Assembly (NCBI RefSeq): GCF_031082345.1
Contig: NZ_JAVHLH010000058.1
Location: 1 to 12,606 of the forward strand
Source of the DNA: Brevundimonas sp.
GTDB lineage: Bacteria; Pseudomonadota; Alphaproteobacteria; Caulobacterales; Caulobacteraceae
DNA: 12,606 nucleotides
Direction: 5' to 3'
This document shows positions 1-11,739 of this stretch, piece by piece; the first letter of the stretch is position 1, and each line of letters opens with the position of its first letter. Made by a program: the position numbers and the translations under genes. The notes beneath the pieces are model-generated. The model had not been told where the DNA came from and made no database searches. It saw nothing but the letters and a program-made list of their open reading frames with translations.

Positions 1-22
1 CCCCAACGTCTATCTACCCCCC

Positions 23-1837
23 ATGCGCCAGTCCTTCGATGAAACCACCGATCCGTCCTTCGGGGCCAAACACCTGCCGCGCGTCCGCGCGAAGATGGCC
101 GAGCAGGGCCTCGACGGCCTGCTGGTCCCGCACGAGGACGAGCACCAGAACGAATATCTGCCCGAGGCCAACGACCGCCTCGCCTGGCTGAGCGGCTTCA
201 CCGGCTCGGCCGGCGCCGGGGCCGTGCTGACCGACCGGGCGGCGGTGTTCGCGGACGGCCGCTACACGGTTCAGGTCCGGGCCCAGGTCGATCCGGCGCA
301 GTTCGAGATCCTGTCGCTGGAGAACAACGGCCTCGCCGCCTGGCTGGAGAAGGCCCCCAAGGGCGCGACCATCGGCTATGACCCGCGCCTGCACAGCCCC
401 GACGCCCTGGCCTCGCTCAAGCGCGCGGCCAAAAAGGCCGGCGCCGTGCTGAAGCCCGTCGAGGCCAATCCGATCGACCTGGCCTGGGGCGCTGAGCGAC
501 CGGCGCAGCCGACCGCGCCCGTGGTCCCGCACGACGATCGCTACACCGGCGAGACCAGCGCCTCGAAACGGGCCCGCATCGGCGAGGCGATCCGCGAGGC
601 CGGCGCCGACGCTTCGATCCTGACCGCGCCGTCGTCGATCGCCTGGCTGTTCAATATCCGCGGCGGCGACGTCATCCGCACGCCCCTGCCGCTGGCCCAG
701 GCCGTGGTGAAGGCCGACGGCACAGCGCGGCTGTTCCTCGATCCCCGCAAGGTCACCAACGCCCTGCCGGGCTGGCTCGGCGACGCGGTGACCCTGGAGG
801 CGCCCGAGGCGCTGCCCGCCGCCCTCGACGCTCTGAAAGGGCAGGCGGTCCTGGTCGATCCCGGCCAGTCGCCGGCGTGGTATTTCGACCGGCTCGAAGC
901 CGCCGGCGCGACGGTCGTGCGCGGCATGGACCCGTGCACCCTGCCGCGGGCCTGCAAGAATCCGGTCGAGATCGAGGGCTCGCGTCAGGCCCACATCCGC
1001 GACGGCGCCGCCCTGAGCCGGTTCCTGCACTGGGTCGACACGACGGCCCAGCAGACCCTGCCCGACGAGCGCGAGATCGCCGCGACGCTGGAACGCTTCC
1101 GCGAAGAAACCGGCGCCCTGCAGGACCTGTCGTTCGACACCATCGCCGGGGCCGGGCCCAACGGCGCCCTGCCGCACTACAAGCCGGTGACCCGCACCAT
1201 CCGCCGCATCGAGAAGGGCAGCCTGCTGCTGGTCGACGGCGGCGGCCAGTATCTGGACGGCACCACCGACGTGACCCGCACCATGGCCATCGGCGAGCCG
1301 ACGGCTGACCAGCGCCGGATGTTCACTCTCGTGCTCAAGGGCCATATCGCCATGGCGACGGTGCGCTTCCCCGCCGGCACCACCGGCCACCAGCTGGACG
1401 CCCTCGCGCGCCTGCCGATGTGGATGGCCGGTCTCGACTATGACCACGGCACCGGCCACGGCGTCGGCAGCTATCTCGGCGTCCACGAGGGGCCGCAGCG
1501 CATCGCCAAGGCCCCCAACGCCCAGCCGCTTCTGACCGGCATGATCCTGTCCAACGAGCCCGGCTACTACCGCGAGGGTCATTGGGGCATCCGCATCGAG
1601 ACCCTGCAGGTGGTCACCGAACCCGCGGCCATCCCCGGCGGCGAGCGCCCCATGCACGGCTTCGAACAGCTGACCCTGGCCCCGCTGGACCGCAAGCTGA
1701 TCGACGTCGCCCTGCTGACGCCGGACGAGCGCGCCTATGTCGACGCCTATCACGCGGAGACGCTCGCCAAGGTCGGTCCGCTGCTGGACGGCAAGGCGAA
1801 GGCCTGGCTGGACGCGGCCTGCGCGCCCTTGAAATAA
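23..1837 (+). CDS. Aminopeptidase P family protein (M24 metallopeptidase, long form)
   Basis: Predicted cytoplasmic Xaa-Pro aminopeptidase, which removes an N-terminal residue preceding proline from peptides. The 604 residues match the long three-domain form of the family (two creatinase-like N domains, then the catalytic M24 'pita-bread' domain), not the shorter single-N-domain E. coli PepP. The N-terminal domain covers roughly residues 15-160, the second about 175-315, and the catalytic domain about 320-545. All five dimetal ligands can be placed: D405 and D416 (VDGG...GTTDVTRT), H479 (HGTGHGVGSYLGVHEGP), E512 (SNEPGYY) and E526 (GIRIET), with the same spacings as the human long-form enzyme. 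The start fits the usual N-terminus, but only 22 bases precede it and no Shine-Dalgarno sequence is seen, so initiation is unresolved. There is no signal peptide. Function is confident from family motifs; substrate range is not known. Confidence 0.95.
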   Translation: MRQSFDETTDPSFGAKHLPRVRAKMAEQGLDGLLVPHEDEHQNEYLPEANDRLAWLSGFTGSAGAGAVLTDRAAVFADGRYTVQVRAQVDPAQFEILSLENNGLAAWLEKAPKGATIGYDPRLHSPDALASLKRAAKKAGAVLKPVEANPIDLAWGAERPAQPTAPVVPHDDRYTGETSASKRARIGEAIREAGADASILTAPSSIAWLFNIRGGDVIRTPLPLAQAVVKADGTARLFLDPRKVTNALPGWLGDAVTLEAPEALPAALDALKGQAVLVDPGQSPAWYFDRLEAAGATVVRGMDPCTLPRACKNPVEIEGSRQAHIRDGAALSRFLHWVDTTAQQTLPDEREIAATLERFREETGALQDLSFDTIAGAGPNGALPHYKPVTRTIRRIEKGSLLLVDGGGQYLDGTTDVTRTMAIGEPTADQRRMFTLVLKGHIAMATVRFPAGTTGHQLDALARLPMWMAGLDYDHGTGHGVGSYLGVHEGPQRIAKAPNAQPLLTGMILSNEPGYYREGHWGIRIETLQVVTEPAAIPGGERPMHGFEQLTLAPLDRKLIDVALLTPDERAYVDAYHAETLAKVGPLLDGKAKAWLDAACAPLK

Positions 1838-1859
1838 GGCGGAACGGCGCCCACCTCCC

Positions 1860-1896
1860 GGGAGCCGGCGGATGCGTCGCCGGCTTCCCACATTTC
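1860..1896 (+). terminator. Candidate terminator hairpin after the aminopeptidase gene
   Basis: AGCCGGCG (1863-1870) pairs perfectly with CGCCGGCT (1878-1885) around a 7-base loop. It extends as GGG/CCC (1860-1862 with 1887-1889) across one bulged T. A short T run follows (ACATTTC). The T tract is weak, so it may only attenuate transcription between the aminopeptidase and the reductase. It ends just before the reductase ribosome binding site. Confidence 0.45.
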
Positions 1897-1909
1897 AGGA
1901 GACGCGCTG

Positions 1910-5328
<3,419 letters not shown>

Positions 5329-5333
5329 TTAAC

Positions 5334-5362
5334 CTGACGCGCGCGCCGCCGTCTGCTAAGCG
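5334..5362 (+). promoter_or_regulatory. Candidate housekeeping promoter for the M28 peptidase gene
   Basis: CTGACGC (5334-5340) matches six of seven positions of the Caulobacter -35 consensus TTGACGS. Fourteen bases later GCTAAGCG (5355-5362) begins with the GCTA of the -10 consensus GCTANAWC; the last part does not match. Spacing is within the known 10-14 range. It would start transcription 15-25 bases before the ATG at 5386. Confidence 0.4.
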
Positions 5363-5385
5363 TCCGGGCATCAAACGGAGCCCCC

Positions 5386-6345
5386 ATGCGTCATCTTCGT
5401 CTCGCCGCCCTTTCGCCGCTGGCCGCGGTCCTGCTGCTCAGCGCCTGCGGCACCGCCCCGACACCGGAGGTTCCGGCCGCGCCGCAGCCGTCGGCCATGC
5501 ACGCCCAGTTGCTGGAGGATGTGCGCATCCTCTCCGCCGACGACATGCAGGGCCGCGACACGGGGGCCGCGGGCGGGGCGATGGCGCGGGCCTATATCGT
5601 CGGCCGCCTTGAGGCGCTGGGCGTCGCCGCCCCGCCGATGGGCCGCGAACAGCCGTGGGAGATGCAGGGCCGCACCCGCGAGGGGCCGAAGACCTTCAAC
5701 GGCGTCAATGTCCTGGGCGTCATCCCCGGCACGCGCGTCGCCAATCGCTACATCGTCGTGACGGCCCACTACGATCACGTCGGCGTCTCGGACGGGCAGG
5801 TCTACAACGGCGCCGACGACAACGCCTCGGGCGTGGCCACCATGCTGGCCCTGGCCGCCGATCTGAAGCGCCAGGCGCCCGAGCACAGCGTGCTGATCGT
5901 GGCGCTGGACGGCGAGGAGCGCGGCCTGCTGGGCGCGCGTCATTTCGTCGAGGCCCCGCCGGTGCCGCTCGAATCGCTCGCCATGAACCTGAATTTCGAC
6001 ATGACCGCCCGCGCCGAGACCGACGGCAAGCTGTGGGTCACCGGCACTCACCAGCACCCGGGCTTCCGCCCCCTGCTTGAAGCGCTTCCGGCCAATGGCG
6101 CGGTCGCCCTGGCCTTCGGCAAGGACACGCCGCAGGACACCGGCGAGGACAACTGGGTCAACGCCTCCGACCACGCGGCCTTCCACCGGGCCCAGGTGCC
6201 GTTCCTGTACCTCGGCGTGAACTACCACCCCGACTATCACCGCCCGTCGGACGACTTCGTCACCATCACGCCCTCGGTCTTCATCAGCGCCACCGAACTG
6301 TCGATCGCCAGCTTCCGGGCCCTGGATCGCGGGCTGGACCGCTAG
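5386..6345 (+). CDS. M28-family zinc metallopeptidase, predicted lipoprotein
   Basis: Predicted envelope aminopeptidase or peptidase of family M28, 319 residues. The N-terminus has a hydrophobic stretch ending in a lipobox, LSAC, with C21 as the lipidated residue and G22 next, which suggests an outer-membrane lipoprotein facing the periplasm. The di-zinc site is recognisable: H128 (TAHYDHVG), D144 (GADDNASG), catalytic E177 and ligand E178 (DGEERGLLG), D205 (NFDM) and H285 (YHRPSD); SDHAAF (261-266) is also typical. Nothing beyond the catalytic domain is present, so it is a minimal single-domain member. The start is supported by GGAG at 5377-5380, five bases before ATG. It is divergent from ligA and followed after 49 bp by another lipoprotein gene on the same strand, possibly one transcript. 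Peptide specificity is unknown. Confidence 0.9.
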   Translation: MRHLRLAALSPLAAVLLLSACGTAPTPEVPAAPQPSAMHAQLLEDVRILSADDMQGRDTGAAGGAMARAYIVGRLEALGVAAPPMGREQPWEMQGRTREGPKTFNGVNVLGVIPGTRVANRYIVVTAHYDHVGVSDGQVYNGADDNASGVATMLALAADLKRQAPEHSVLIVALDGEERGLLGARHFVEAPPVPLESLAMNLNFDMTARAETDGKLWVTGTHQHPGFRPLLEALPANGAVALAFGKDTPQDTGEDNWVNASDHAAFHRAQVPFLYLGVNYHPDYHRPSDDFVTITPSVFISATELSIASFRALDRGLDR

Positions 6346-6394
6346 GAGTCGACACCAGCGGCCCCGCGTGGTGGGCTGCGGGCCGGAGGGTCCA

Positions 6395-6943
6395 ATGCCC
6401 AGCAGATTTCTTATCGGCGCCGCGCTTCTGGCGGCGCTCGGACTCGCGTCGTGCGAGCGGGCGTCCGCCCCCGCGGAGCCCCCCGCGGCGGCCTTCAGCC
6501 ACGCGCTCACGGCCGACATCTCCGGCTACTACATGCCGGCGGAGCCGGTGCGGATCGGCCAGTGGAGCCTGGACCATCTCTTCGTCGGCCAGGCGTCGGA
6601 GTTCGAAAGCTGGGAGGGTGGGTCGCGCAGCGACACCTTCGCTCCGGTGATGATCCAGTTCGACGACGCCTCCAGCCCGATGGTCGCCACCGAACTGGGC
6701 GAGGCGCACAGCGTCACCGCCCGGGTCCTGCCGACGCGTTATGAGGTGACGGACGCCTCCGTGATGTTCGAGGGCCGGTCGCCCGAACAGGGGCGAGTGA
6801 CGTTCGACGGCCGGCTGGACGCCGACGCGCTGGCGACGTCGAAGCGCAATCTCGGCGGCGACGGAGTCGTGCTGACCGGAACCCTGACGGCGGGCGGCCG
6901 GACGGTGGAGAACGTCCGCCTGCGGTGGTGGATGGGCGACTGA
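6395..6943 (+). CDS. Small predicted lipoprotein of unknown function
   Basis: I do not recognise a family. The product is 182 residues from the ATG at 6395, which has GGAGG (6385-6389) five bases upstream; an in-frame GTG at 6368 would add nine residues and lacks comparable support. Residues 1-19 are a lipoprotein signal ending in LASC, with C20 lipidated and E21 next. The mature part starts with a short Ala/Pro-rich linker (22-33). It then looks like a beta-rich globular domain with alternating polar and hydrophobic stretches, for example VMIQFDDAS (85-93), RVTFDGRL (134-141) and NVRLRWWMGD at the end. There is no Cys besides C20 and no catalytic motif that I can name. It lies 49 bp after the M28 peptidase gene and may share its transcript. 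Its TGA stop lies in a palindrome shared with the ppx stop. Confidence 0.8.
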   Translation: MPSRFLIGAALLAALGLASCERASAPAEPPAAAFSHALTADISGYYMPAEPVRIGQWSLDHLFVGQASEFESWEGGSRSDTFAPVMIQFDDASSPMVATELGEAHSVTARVLPTRYEVTDASVMFEGRSPEQGRVTFDGRLDADALATSKRNLGGDGVVLTGTLTAGGRTVENVRLRWWMGD

Positions 6944-6950
6944 GCGCTCA
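6941..6950. other. Palindrome TGAGCGCTCA holding both stop codons of convergent genes
   Basis: A perfect 10-bp palindrome. Its first three bases are the TGA stop of the plus-strand lipoprotein gene and its last three are the TGA stop of the minus-strand ppx. Only four bases lie between the two coding regions. No T-rich hairpin is nearby, so no separate terminator is visible for either gene. Confidence 0.9.
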
Positions 6951-8456
6951 CGTCCCGTTGCGGATATCCAGCTTCAACCCGAGGGCTTCCGCCAGGGCCT
7001 TGCCGCGCCGGCGGGTCTGTTCGCCCAGCAGCACATCGGCGTAGCCGTCCGCGGCGGACAGGACCAGCACGCCGTCGGTGACGGCGACATGGGCGTTGAC
7101 CAGCAACTGCGGCGACCGCCCCGACAGATCGCAGGCGAGGCGGATGGCGAGGCCGAGGGCTCTCGCGGCGGTCCTCTGCTCCTCGTTCAGCAGGCGGGCC
7201 ATGGTGTCGCCCTCGGGCGTCGAGGCGCCGCCGCCGTAGCGGGCGTTGACGGCGGTGGCCAGGAAGGCGCGTTCGGCGTGAGTCTGACCCGGGATCGGGG
7301 CCCGAAGGACCTGGTCGAAGGCCAGTTCGGTGCGGTGGTCCGGGTGCAGGCGGGCGCCCAGATCGGCCACCCGGCAGGCCGCGTCGGCCAGAACCCGGTC
7401 GCGCTTCGCGTCGAAGGCCGTGGGCAGGGCGTCGACGATGGGGCCGATCCAGCCGTAGAGCGCGCCGGGCAGGCCGGGCGAAATGCCCTGGCGGGCGCCG
7501 AGCGCGGTGCAGCCGGCCAGCAGCGGATCGGCGGCGGCCGTCTCCTCGTCGAGCGCTTCGAAGAGCAGACCTTCGCGCACGCCCCAGGCCGACAGCACGA
7601 TCCGCTTCAGGCCGAGGCGGTCGATCAGACCCTCCAGCACCAGCGCCGCGTGCGGCAGGGTCTCGGCCCGCTTCCTCGACAGCCCTTTCCAGCGCTCCAG
7701 CGATGTCCGGGACGAGCGGGCGATCAGTCCGGCGATGTCGCGCGCCTCGTCGGCCTCCATGACGTACTGGTGGACGATGTGCAGCGGGTACCGGACGTGG
7801 CCCATGTGGACCTGCGCCAGAGTTCGCCACGCCCCGCCCACCGCGTAGAGGGTCTCGGTCTTGTAGTCCCCCGCCGGCTTCAGCCGCGCGGCGATCTTTT
7901 CGCGCAGCTTGCCGGGGTCGAAGGGGCCGTCGTTCGCCAGGGAGAACGGTCCAAGCGGCAGGGTGACGCCGCGCCCCACGCGGCCGTCCTCGATCCCGAC
8001 CAACTCCAGACTGGAGCCGCCCAGGTCGGCGGCGACGCCGCGCGCGGCCGGCATGCCGGCGATCACGCCGAGCGCGGCGTACCGCGCCTCTTCCTCGCCG
8101 GAGAGGACACGGATGACCAGGCCGGTCTCCGCCGCCACCCGTTCGCAGAAGGCCTGACCGTCCGTGGCCTCGCGCACCGCCGCCGTGGCCGCGACGAAGG
8201 TCTGGGCCGGCTTGACCCCGTCGATCACCGCGGCGAACCGCTTCAGAGCCGTCAGCGCCAGCGCCGCCCCGTCCTCCGACAGCCTCCCGGTCGCGGCCAT
8301 GTCCCGGCCCAGGCCCGCCAGCACCTTCTCGTTGAACACCGTCCAGATGGCGCGGCCTTCCAGCCGGTACAGCACCAGGCGCACCGAGTTCGAGCCGATG
8401 TCGATGACCGCGAATTCGCGGGCTGTGGCGAACGCCGGCACGGCGGGTTCGGGCAT
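6948..8456 (-). CDS. ppx: Exopolyphosphatase (Ppx/GppA phosphatase family)
   Basis: Predicted to release terminal phosphate from inorganic polyphosphate, or to hydrolyse pppGpp; the two activities cannot be separated by sequence alone, but adjacency to ppk1 favours polyphosphate. The 502 residues contain the ASKHA-fold phosphate loops DIGSNSVRL (19-27) and DLGGSSLEL (144-152), with the catalytic Glu near E122 in SGEEEARYA. A C-terminal region (about 310-502) follows the two Ppx/GppA lobes. It is cytoplasmic, with no signal sequence. The ATG at 8456 overlaps the ppk1 TGA by one base (TGATG), and GGAAG lies eight bases upstream inside the ppk1 end. A TTG one codon earlier, at 8459, is also possible. 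Translation is probably coupled to ppk1. Convergent with the small lipoprotein gene at its 3' end. Confidence 0.93.
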   Translation of the reverse strand: MPEPAVPAFATAREFAVIDIGSNSVRLVLYRLEGRAIWTVFNEKVLAGLGRDMAATGRLSEDGAALALTALKRFAAVIDGVKPAQTFVAATAAVREATDGQAFCERVAAETGLVIRVLSGEEEARYAALGVIAGMPAARGVAADLGGSSLELVGIEDGRVGRGVTLPLGPFSLANDGPFDPGKLREKIAARLKPAGDYKTETLYAVGGAWRTLAQVHMGHVRYPLHIVHQYVMEADEARDIAGLIARSSRTSLERWKGLSRKRAETLPHAALVLEGLIDRLGLKRIVLSAWGVREGLLFEALDEETAAADPLLAGCTALGARQGISPGLPGALYGWIGPIVDALPTAFDAKRDRVLADAACRVADLGARLHPDHRTELAFDQVLRAPIPGQTHAERAFLATAVNARYGGGASTPEGDTMARLLNEEQRTAARALGLAIRLACDLSGRSPQLLVNAHVAVTDGVLVLSAADGYADVLLGEQTRRRGKALAEALGLKLDIRNGT

Positions 8457-10678
8457 CAACGCTTCTTCCGGGACGGCTCGTAGCTCAGCTGGCCGGGCAG
8501 GGTCTTCACCTTGCGCCCGCGGCCCGACAGGCTGGGATTGGTCATGAAATACCTGTGCGCCGAGAAGGGGCGTTCGGGATCGGCCGGAGCCACCCGGCGA
8601 TAGTCGCCGTCGGCGTCCAGCACCCAGCTCTGGGCGTCGTCCTTGAGGTTGGCCACCATGATCTGATCCAGCACCTGGTCGTGGACGGTGGCGTTCAGCA
8701 CCGGTGTCATCAACTCGACGCGGCGGTCGAGGTTGCGTGTCATCCAGTCAGCCGACGAGATGAACAGCTTCGCCTTGTCATGCGGCAGATCGCGGCCGTT
8801 GGCAAAGGCGACGACCCGGCTGTGTTCGAGGAAGCGGCCGACGATGGACTTGACCCGGATGTTCTCGGACAGCCCGGGCACGCCCGGGCGCAGGCAGCAG
8901 ATGCCGCGCACCACCAGTTCGATGCGCACGCCCCACTGGCTGGCCCGATACAGGGCGTCGATGACGCCGGGATCGACCAGGGAGTTCATCTTGGCCCAGA
9001 TCGCGGCCGGCTTGCCCTTGGCCGCCGCCGCCATCTCCGCGCCGATCAGGTCGATCAGGGTCGACTTCATGTTCAGCGGCGAAACCACCAGGGCTTCCAG
9101 CTTGTCGGGCGTGGCGTAGCCGGTGATGTAGTTGAACACCCGGGTGGCGTCCCGGCCCAGCATCGGATTGCAGGTGAACAGGCTCAGGTCGGTGTAAATC
9201 CGGGCCGTGACCGGGTGGTAGTTGCCCGTGCCGAAGTGGCAGTAGGTCTTCAGGCCGTCGCCCTCGCGCCGCACCACCACGCTCAGCTTGCAGTGGGTCT
9301 TGTACTCGACGAAGCCGAAGACGACGTGGACGCCGGCCCGCTCCATGGCCCGGGCCCACTTCAGGTTCGCTTCCTCGTCGAAACGGGCCTTGAGCTCGAC
9401 CAGGGCGGTGACGTTCTTGCCGTTTTCGGCCGCCTCGATCAGGGCGGCGACGATCGGGCTGTCGCGCGAGGTCCGGTACAGGGTCTGCTTGATGGCGATG
9501 ACGTGCGGATCGCGGGCCGCCTGGCGCAGGAACTGGACCACCACGTCGAAGCTCTCGAACGGGTGGTGGATCAGCATGTCCTTCTCGCGCACGGCCGCGA
9601 AGATGTCGCCGCCGTGGTCGCGCACCCGCTCCGGATAGCGGGGCTCGTAGCCGGGGAATTTCAGATCGGGATGGCCGCTGGGAATGATGTCCGAGACTTG
9701 GGCCAGGCCCAGCATGCCGTCGACGAGCACGATGTCCTGCGGCGCGGCGTCCAGCTCGTTGGTGATGAAGGTGCGCAGGTCGTCGGGCATCGACGCCTCG
9801 ATCTTGATGCGCACGACCGAGCCCAGGCGGCGTTGTTTCAGCGCCTCCTCGAACTCCATGACGAGGTCTTCGGCCTCTTCCTCGATCTCGATGTCCGAGT
9901 CGCGGATCAGGCGGAACACGCCGTGCTCCAGCACATCGCAGCCGGGGAACAGGTGATCGATGAAGAGCATCAGCAGGCCCTCCAGCGCGACATAGCGCCG
10001 GCGGCCCGGCTTGGATCGTCCGTCGGTGGCCAGGGGCCAGAACCGTTTCACCTGGGTCGGCACTGGCACCAGGGCGTAGAGCATCCGGTTGTCCGAGCGC
10101 CGCCGCAGCTTCAGGGCCAGCGAGAAGCCGAGGTTGGGCAGGAACGGGAACGGATGGGCCGGGTCGATGGCCATCGGCGTCAGGATGGCGAACAGCTGGT
10201 TCAGGAACTCCGGCTCCAGCCGCTCGCGCTCGGTCCTGTTGATCTTGTCCGGGTCTACCACCTCGATGCCGGCGGTGGTCAGTTCCTTGCGCAGCTTGCG
10301 CCAGCGTCGCTGCTGCTCGTCCATCAGCCGGCCCGCGGCCACGCTGACCTTTTCAAGCTGTTCGGCCGGGGTCAGTCCGTCGGCGGACAGGACGCGCACC
10401 CGCTCGCGCACCTGGCCCTTGAGGCCGGCGACGCGGGTCATGAAGAACTCGTCGAGATTGTTGGCCGAGATCGACAGGAAACGCAGCCGTTCCAGCAGCG
10501 GGTGGGCCGGATTGGCGGCTTCCTCCAGCACCCGGCCGTTGAACCTGAGCCAGGAAATCTCGCGGTTGAAGTACCGCGTCGGCGAGGCCATCAGCTCTTC
10601 CGACAGGTGCAACTGCGGGGCGCGGGAGGAGGGGACCTCCTCGCCGGTGGTGGTGTCGCTGATCGCCGCGTCGCTCAT
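8456..10678 (-). CDS. ppk1: Polyphosphate kinase 1
   Basis: Makes inorganic polyphosphate from ATP reversibly, through a phosphohistidine enzyme intermediate. The 740 residues from ATG 10678 are near the usual PPK1 length. Domains: N domain (about 35-140, with the family start [19 protein letters not shown]), head domain (about 145-335), and two phospholipase-D-like C domains (about 340-530 and 535-715). The autophosphorylated His is most likely H462 (KTHCKLSVV), with the second conserved His at H619 (LEHSRVV); FGTGNYHP (482-489) is also diagnostic. The frame extends to a TTG at 10714, giving 12 more residues; neither start has a strong ribosome binding site, and the ATG is preferred. It is first in a two-gene unit with ppx. 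A terminator hairpin of the upstream RcnB-like gene separates the units, so a promoter should lie at about 10679-10737, but I see no clear one. Confidence 0.96.
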   Translation of the reverse strand: MSDAAISDTTTGEEVPSSRAPQLHLSEELMASPTRYFNREISWLRFNGRVLEEAANPAHPLLERLRFLSISANNLDEFFMTRVAGLKGQVRERVRVLSADGLTPAEQLEKVSVAAGRLMDEQQRRWRKLRKELTTAGIEVVDPDKINRTERERLEPEFLNQLFAILTPMAIDPAHPFPFLPNLGFSLALKLRRRSDNRMLYALVPVPTQVKRFWPLATDGRSKPGRRRYVALEGLLMLFIDHLFPGCDVLEHGVFRLIRDSDIEIEEEAEDLVMEFEEALKQRRLGSVVRIKIEASMPDDLRTFITNELDAAPQDIVLVDGMLGLAQVSDIIPSGHPDLKFPGYEPRYPERVRDHGGDIFAAVREKDMLIHHPFESFDVVVQFLRQAARDPHVIAIKQTLYRTSRDSPIVAALIEAAENGKNVTALVELKARFDEEANLKWARAMERAGVHVVFGFVEYKTHCKLSVVVRREGDGLKTYCHFGTGNYHPVTARIYTDLSLFTCNPMLGRDATRVFNYITGYATPDKLEALVVSPLNMKSTLIDLIGAEMAAAAKGKPAAIWAKMNSLVDPGVIDALYRASQWGVRIELVVRGICCLRPGVPGLSENIRVKSIVGRFLEHSRVVAFANGRDLPHDKAKLFISSADWMTRNLDRRVELMTPVLNATVHDQVLDQIMVANLKDDAQSWVLDADGDYRRVAPADPERPFSAHRYFMTNPSLSGRGRKVKTLPGQLSYEPSRKKR

Positions 10679-10732
10679 GTCTGTGGTTCTGACGCGCGCC
10701 GGGGGCGGCTGCAACCTCGATCACGGACAGCG

Positions 10733-10761
10733 AAACACCGGCCGATCTCGGGATCGGCCGG
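10733..10761 (-). terminator. Terminator hairpin after the first RcnB-like gene
   Basis: A perfect 10-bp stem, CCGGCCGATC (10738-10747) with GATCGGCCGG (10752-10761), around a 4-base loop. On the minus strand it is followed by TGTTTCG, a short T-rich tail. It starts 23 bases after the TAA stop at 10785 and lies before ppk1, so it should separate the two units. Confidence 0.65.
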
Positions 10762-10784
10762 GGTTCCTTCCGTGGGCTGACGGC

Positions 10785-11693
10785 TTACCAGCTCCAGGCG
10801 TCGTAGATGACGTCGATGATGTAGCCGTCGTATTCGTCGATCAGATAGATGTGGTTGTCGACCAGCACCCACCGCGTGCCCTCGGGCGGATAGCCGAGGC
10901 CGTAGGTCCGCCAGTCGTCCAGCCGATAGCGCCAGAAGATCGACGGCAGGTAGTCGCCGACCCGCCAGGTCTGGTTCCAGTAGCTGCGCGGGACGTTGTA
11001 ATAGCCGTAGCCGGGCGCGAAATAGAAGCCGATGCGGATGCCGCTGTAGCCGCGCCAGCGCCGGTCGTTGCGCCACCAGTCGCGGCCGTGACGCCGGCTC
11101 CAGTCGCGCCGCCACCGGTCGCCGCTGAAGCGCTGCCGGAACTCCCGGTACTCGCGGCGCTCCTCGCGGCGTTCCTGCCGATCCTCGCGGCGGTCCTGAC
11201 GCCGATCCTGACGGTCCTCGCGCCGGTCCTGACGCCGGTCCTGGCGGGTGTCGGGACGATTGGGCCGATCCTGACGATCCTCGCGCCGGTCCTGCCTGCG
11301 GTCCTGGCGGTCATCGCGGCGATCTTCACGCCGCTCTTGCCGATCATTGCGCCGGTCCTGACGGACCTCGGGGCGGACCGGAGGCGTGGGACGTTCGAGG
11401 CGCCGCTCCTGGCGGTCCTCCCGGCGATCCTGCCTGCGCTCCTGGCGGTCCTCCCGCCGGTCCTGGCGGACTTCGGGACGGGCCGGACGCTCCACCCGCG
11501 GCTGGGGCGTCGGGGTTTGCGGCCGGGCGGGCGGCGCCGGCTGTTCAGCGCGAGCGGCGGCGCGGGCCTCGCGTCGCTGTTCACGAATCTCGGCGCGGTT
11601 CGGCGCCGCCTCCTGCGCCAGCACGGTCAGCGGCGAGGCCGCAGGGACGATAAAGGCCGCGACTGCGGCGGCGACCATCAAAGAGCGTTTCAT
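10785..11693 (-). CDS. RcnB-like secreted protein with long Arg/Asp/Gln repeat
   Basis: Predicted periplasmic protein of 302 residues. A signal peptide (1-26, KR start, hydrophobic core, cleavage after VLA) is followed by a Pro/Ala/Arg-rich stretch (27-72). Next is a highly charged repeat (about 72-185) built from RQDRRED and RQERR units, then an Arg/Trp-rich linker (186-216). The C-terminal domain (about 217-300; FAPGYGYY, W-R-GDYLP, PPEGTRWVLVDNHIYLID) resembles the RcnB family, named for an E. coli periplasmic protein tied to nickel/cobalt homeostasis. E. coli RcnB is much shorter and lacks the repeat, so the role is not transferable. The mature protein has no Lys or Cys and only two His (H202, H281), a poor set for soft-metal binding. 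The start at ATG 11693 has GGAAG eight bases upstream; an in-frame start at 11738 would place 15 residues before the signal peptide and is rejected. It is paralogous to the next gene. Confidence 0.85.
   Translation of the reverse strand: MKRSLMVAAAVAAFIVPAASPLTVLAQEAAPNRAEIREQRREARAAARAEQPAPPARPQTPTPQPRVERPARPEVRQDRREDRQERRQDRREDRQERRLERPTPPVRPEVRQDRRNDRQERREDRRDDRQDRRQDRREDRQDRPNRPDTRQDRRQDRREDRQDRRQDRREDRQERREERREYREFRQRFSGDRWRRDWSRRHGRDWWRNDRRWRGYSGIRIGFYFAPGYGYYNVPRSYWNQTWRVGDYLPSIFWRYRLDDWRTYGLGYPPEGTRWVLVDNHIYLIDEYDGYIIDVIYDAWSW
11139..11477 (-). repeat. Charged tandem repeat in the first RcnB-like gene
   Basis: Codons for residues 73-185 form imperfect tandem units [12 protein letters not shown] with a period near seven residues. 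There is also a higher-order pattern: three blocks each open with R-P-(E/D)-(V/T)-RQDRR, at residues 72, 107 and 146, so block lengths are about 35 and 39 residues. The DNA is correspondingly repetitive (cggtcctggcgg-like units), which makes it prone to length change by slippage or recombination. Confidence 0.85.
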
Positions 11694-11726
11694 TCTCGTT
11701 TCTTCCTGCACGCCCCTGTCAGACGG

Positions 11727-11739
11727 CTTGACTGTCAAG
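11727..11739. repeat. Inverted repeat CTTGAC-T-GTCAAG upstream of the first RcnB-like gene
   Basis: A perfect 6-bp inverted repeat around one central base, 33 bases before the ATG at 11693. On the minus strand it contains TTGACA and overlaps the ACCTTG block that both RcnB-like upstream regions share. The second paralogue has TTGCCT there instead, so the symmetry itself is not conserved. It could be an operator or part of a -35 element. Confidence 0.35.

Noticed and set aside
14..1891. 625-residue minus-strand open frame opposite the aminopeptidase gene
   Set aside because: Shadow frame with no domain; the plus strand encodes all five metal ligands of an M24 peptidase.
6360..6384. GC-rich hairpin between the M28 peptidase and the small lipoprotein gene
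   Set aside because: The stem needs a bulge, has no T tract and runs into the Shine-Dalgarno region; not a convincing terminator or riboswitch in this GC-rich background.
7089..10780. Two long plus-strand frames opposite ppx and ppk1
   Set aside because: His/Gln/Arg/Asp-rich antisense translations without motifs; the minus-strand genes are clearly recognised.
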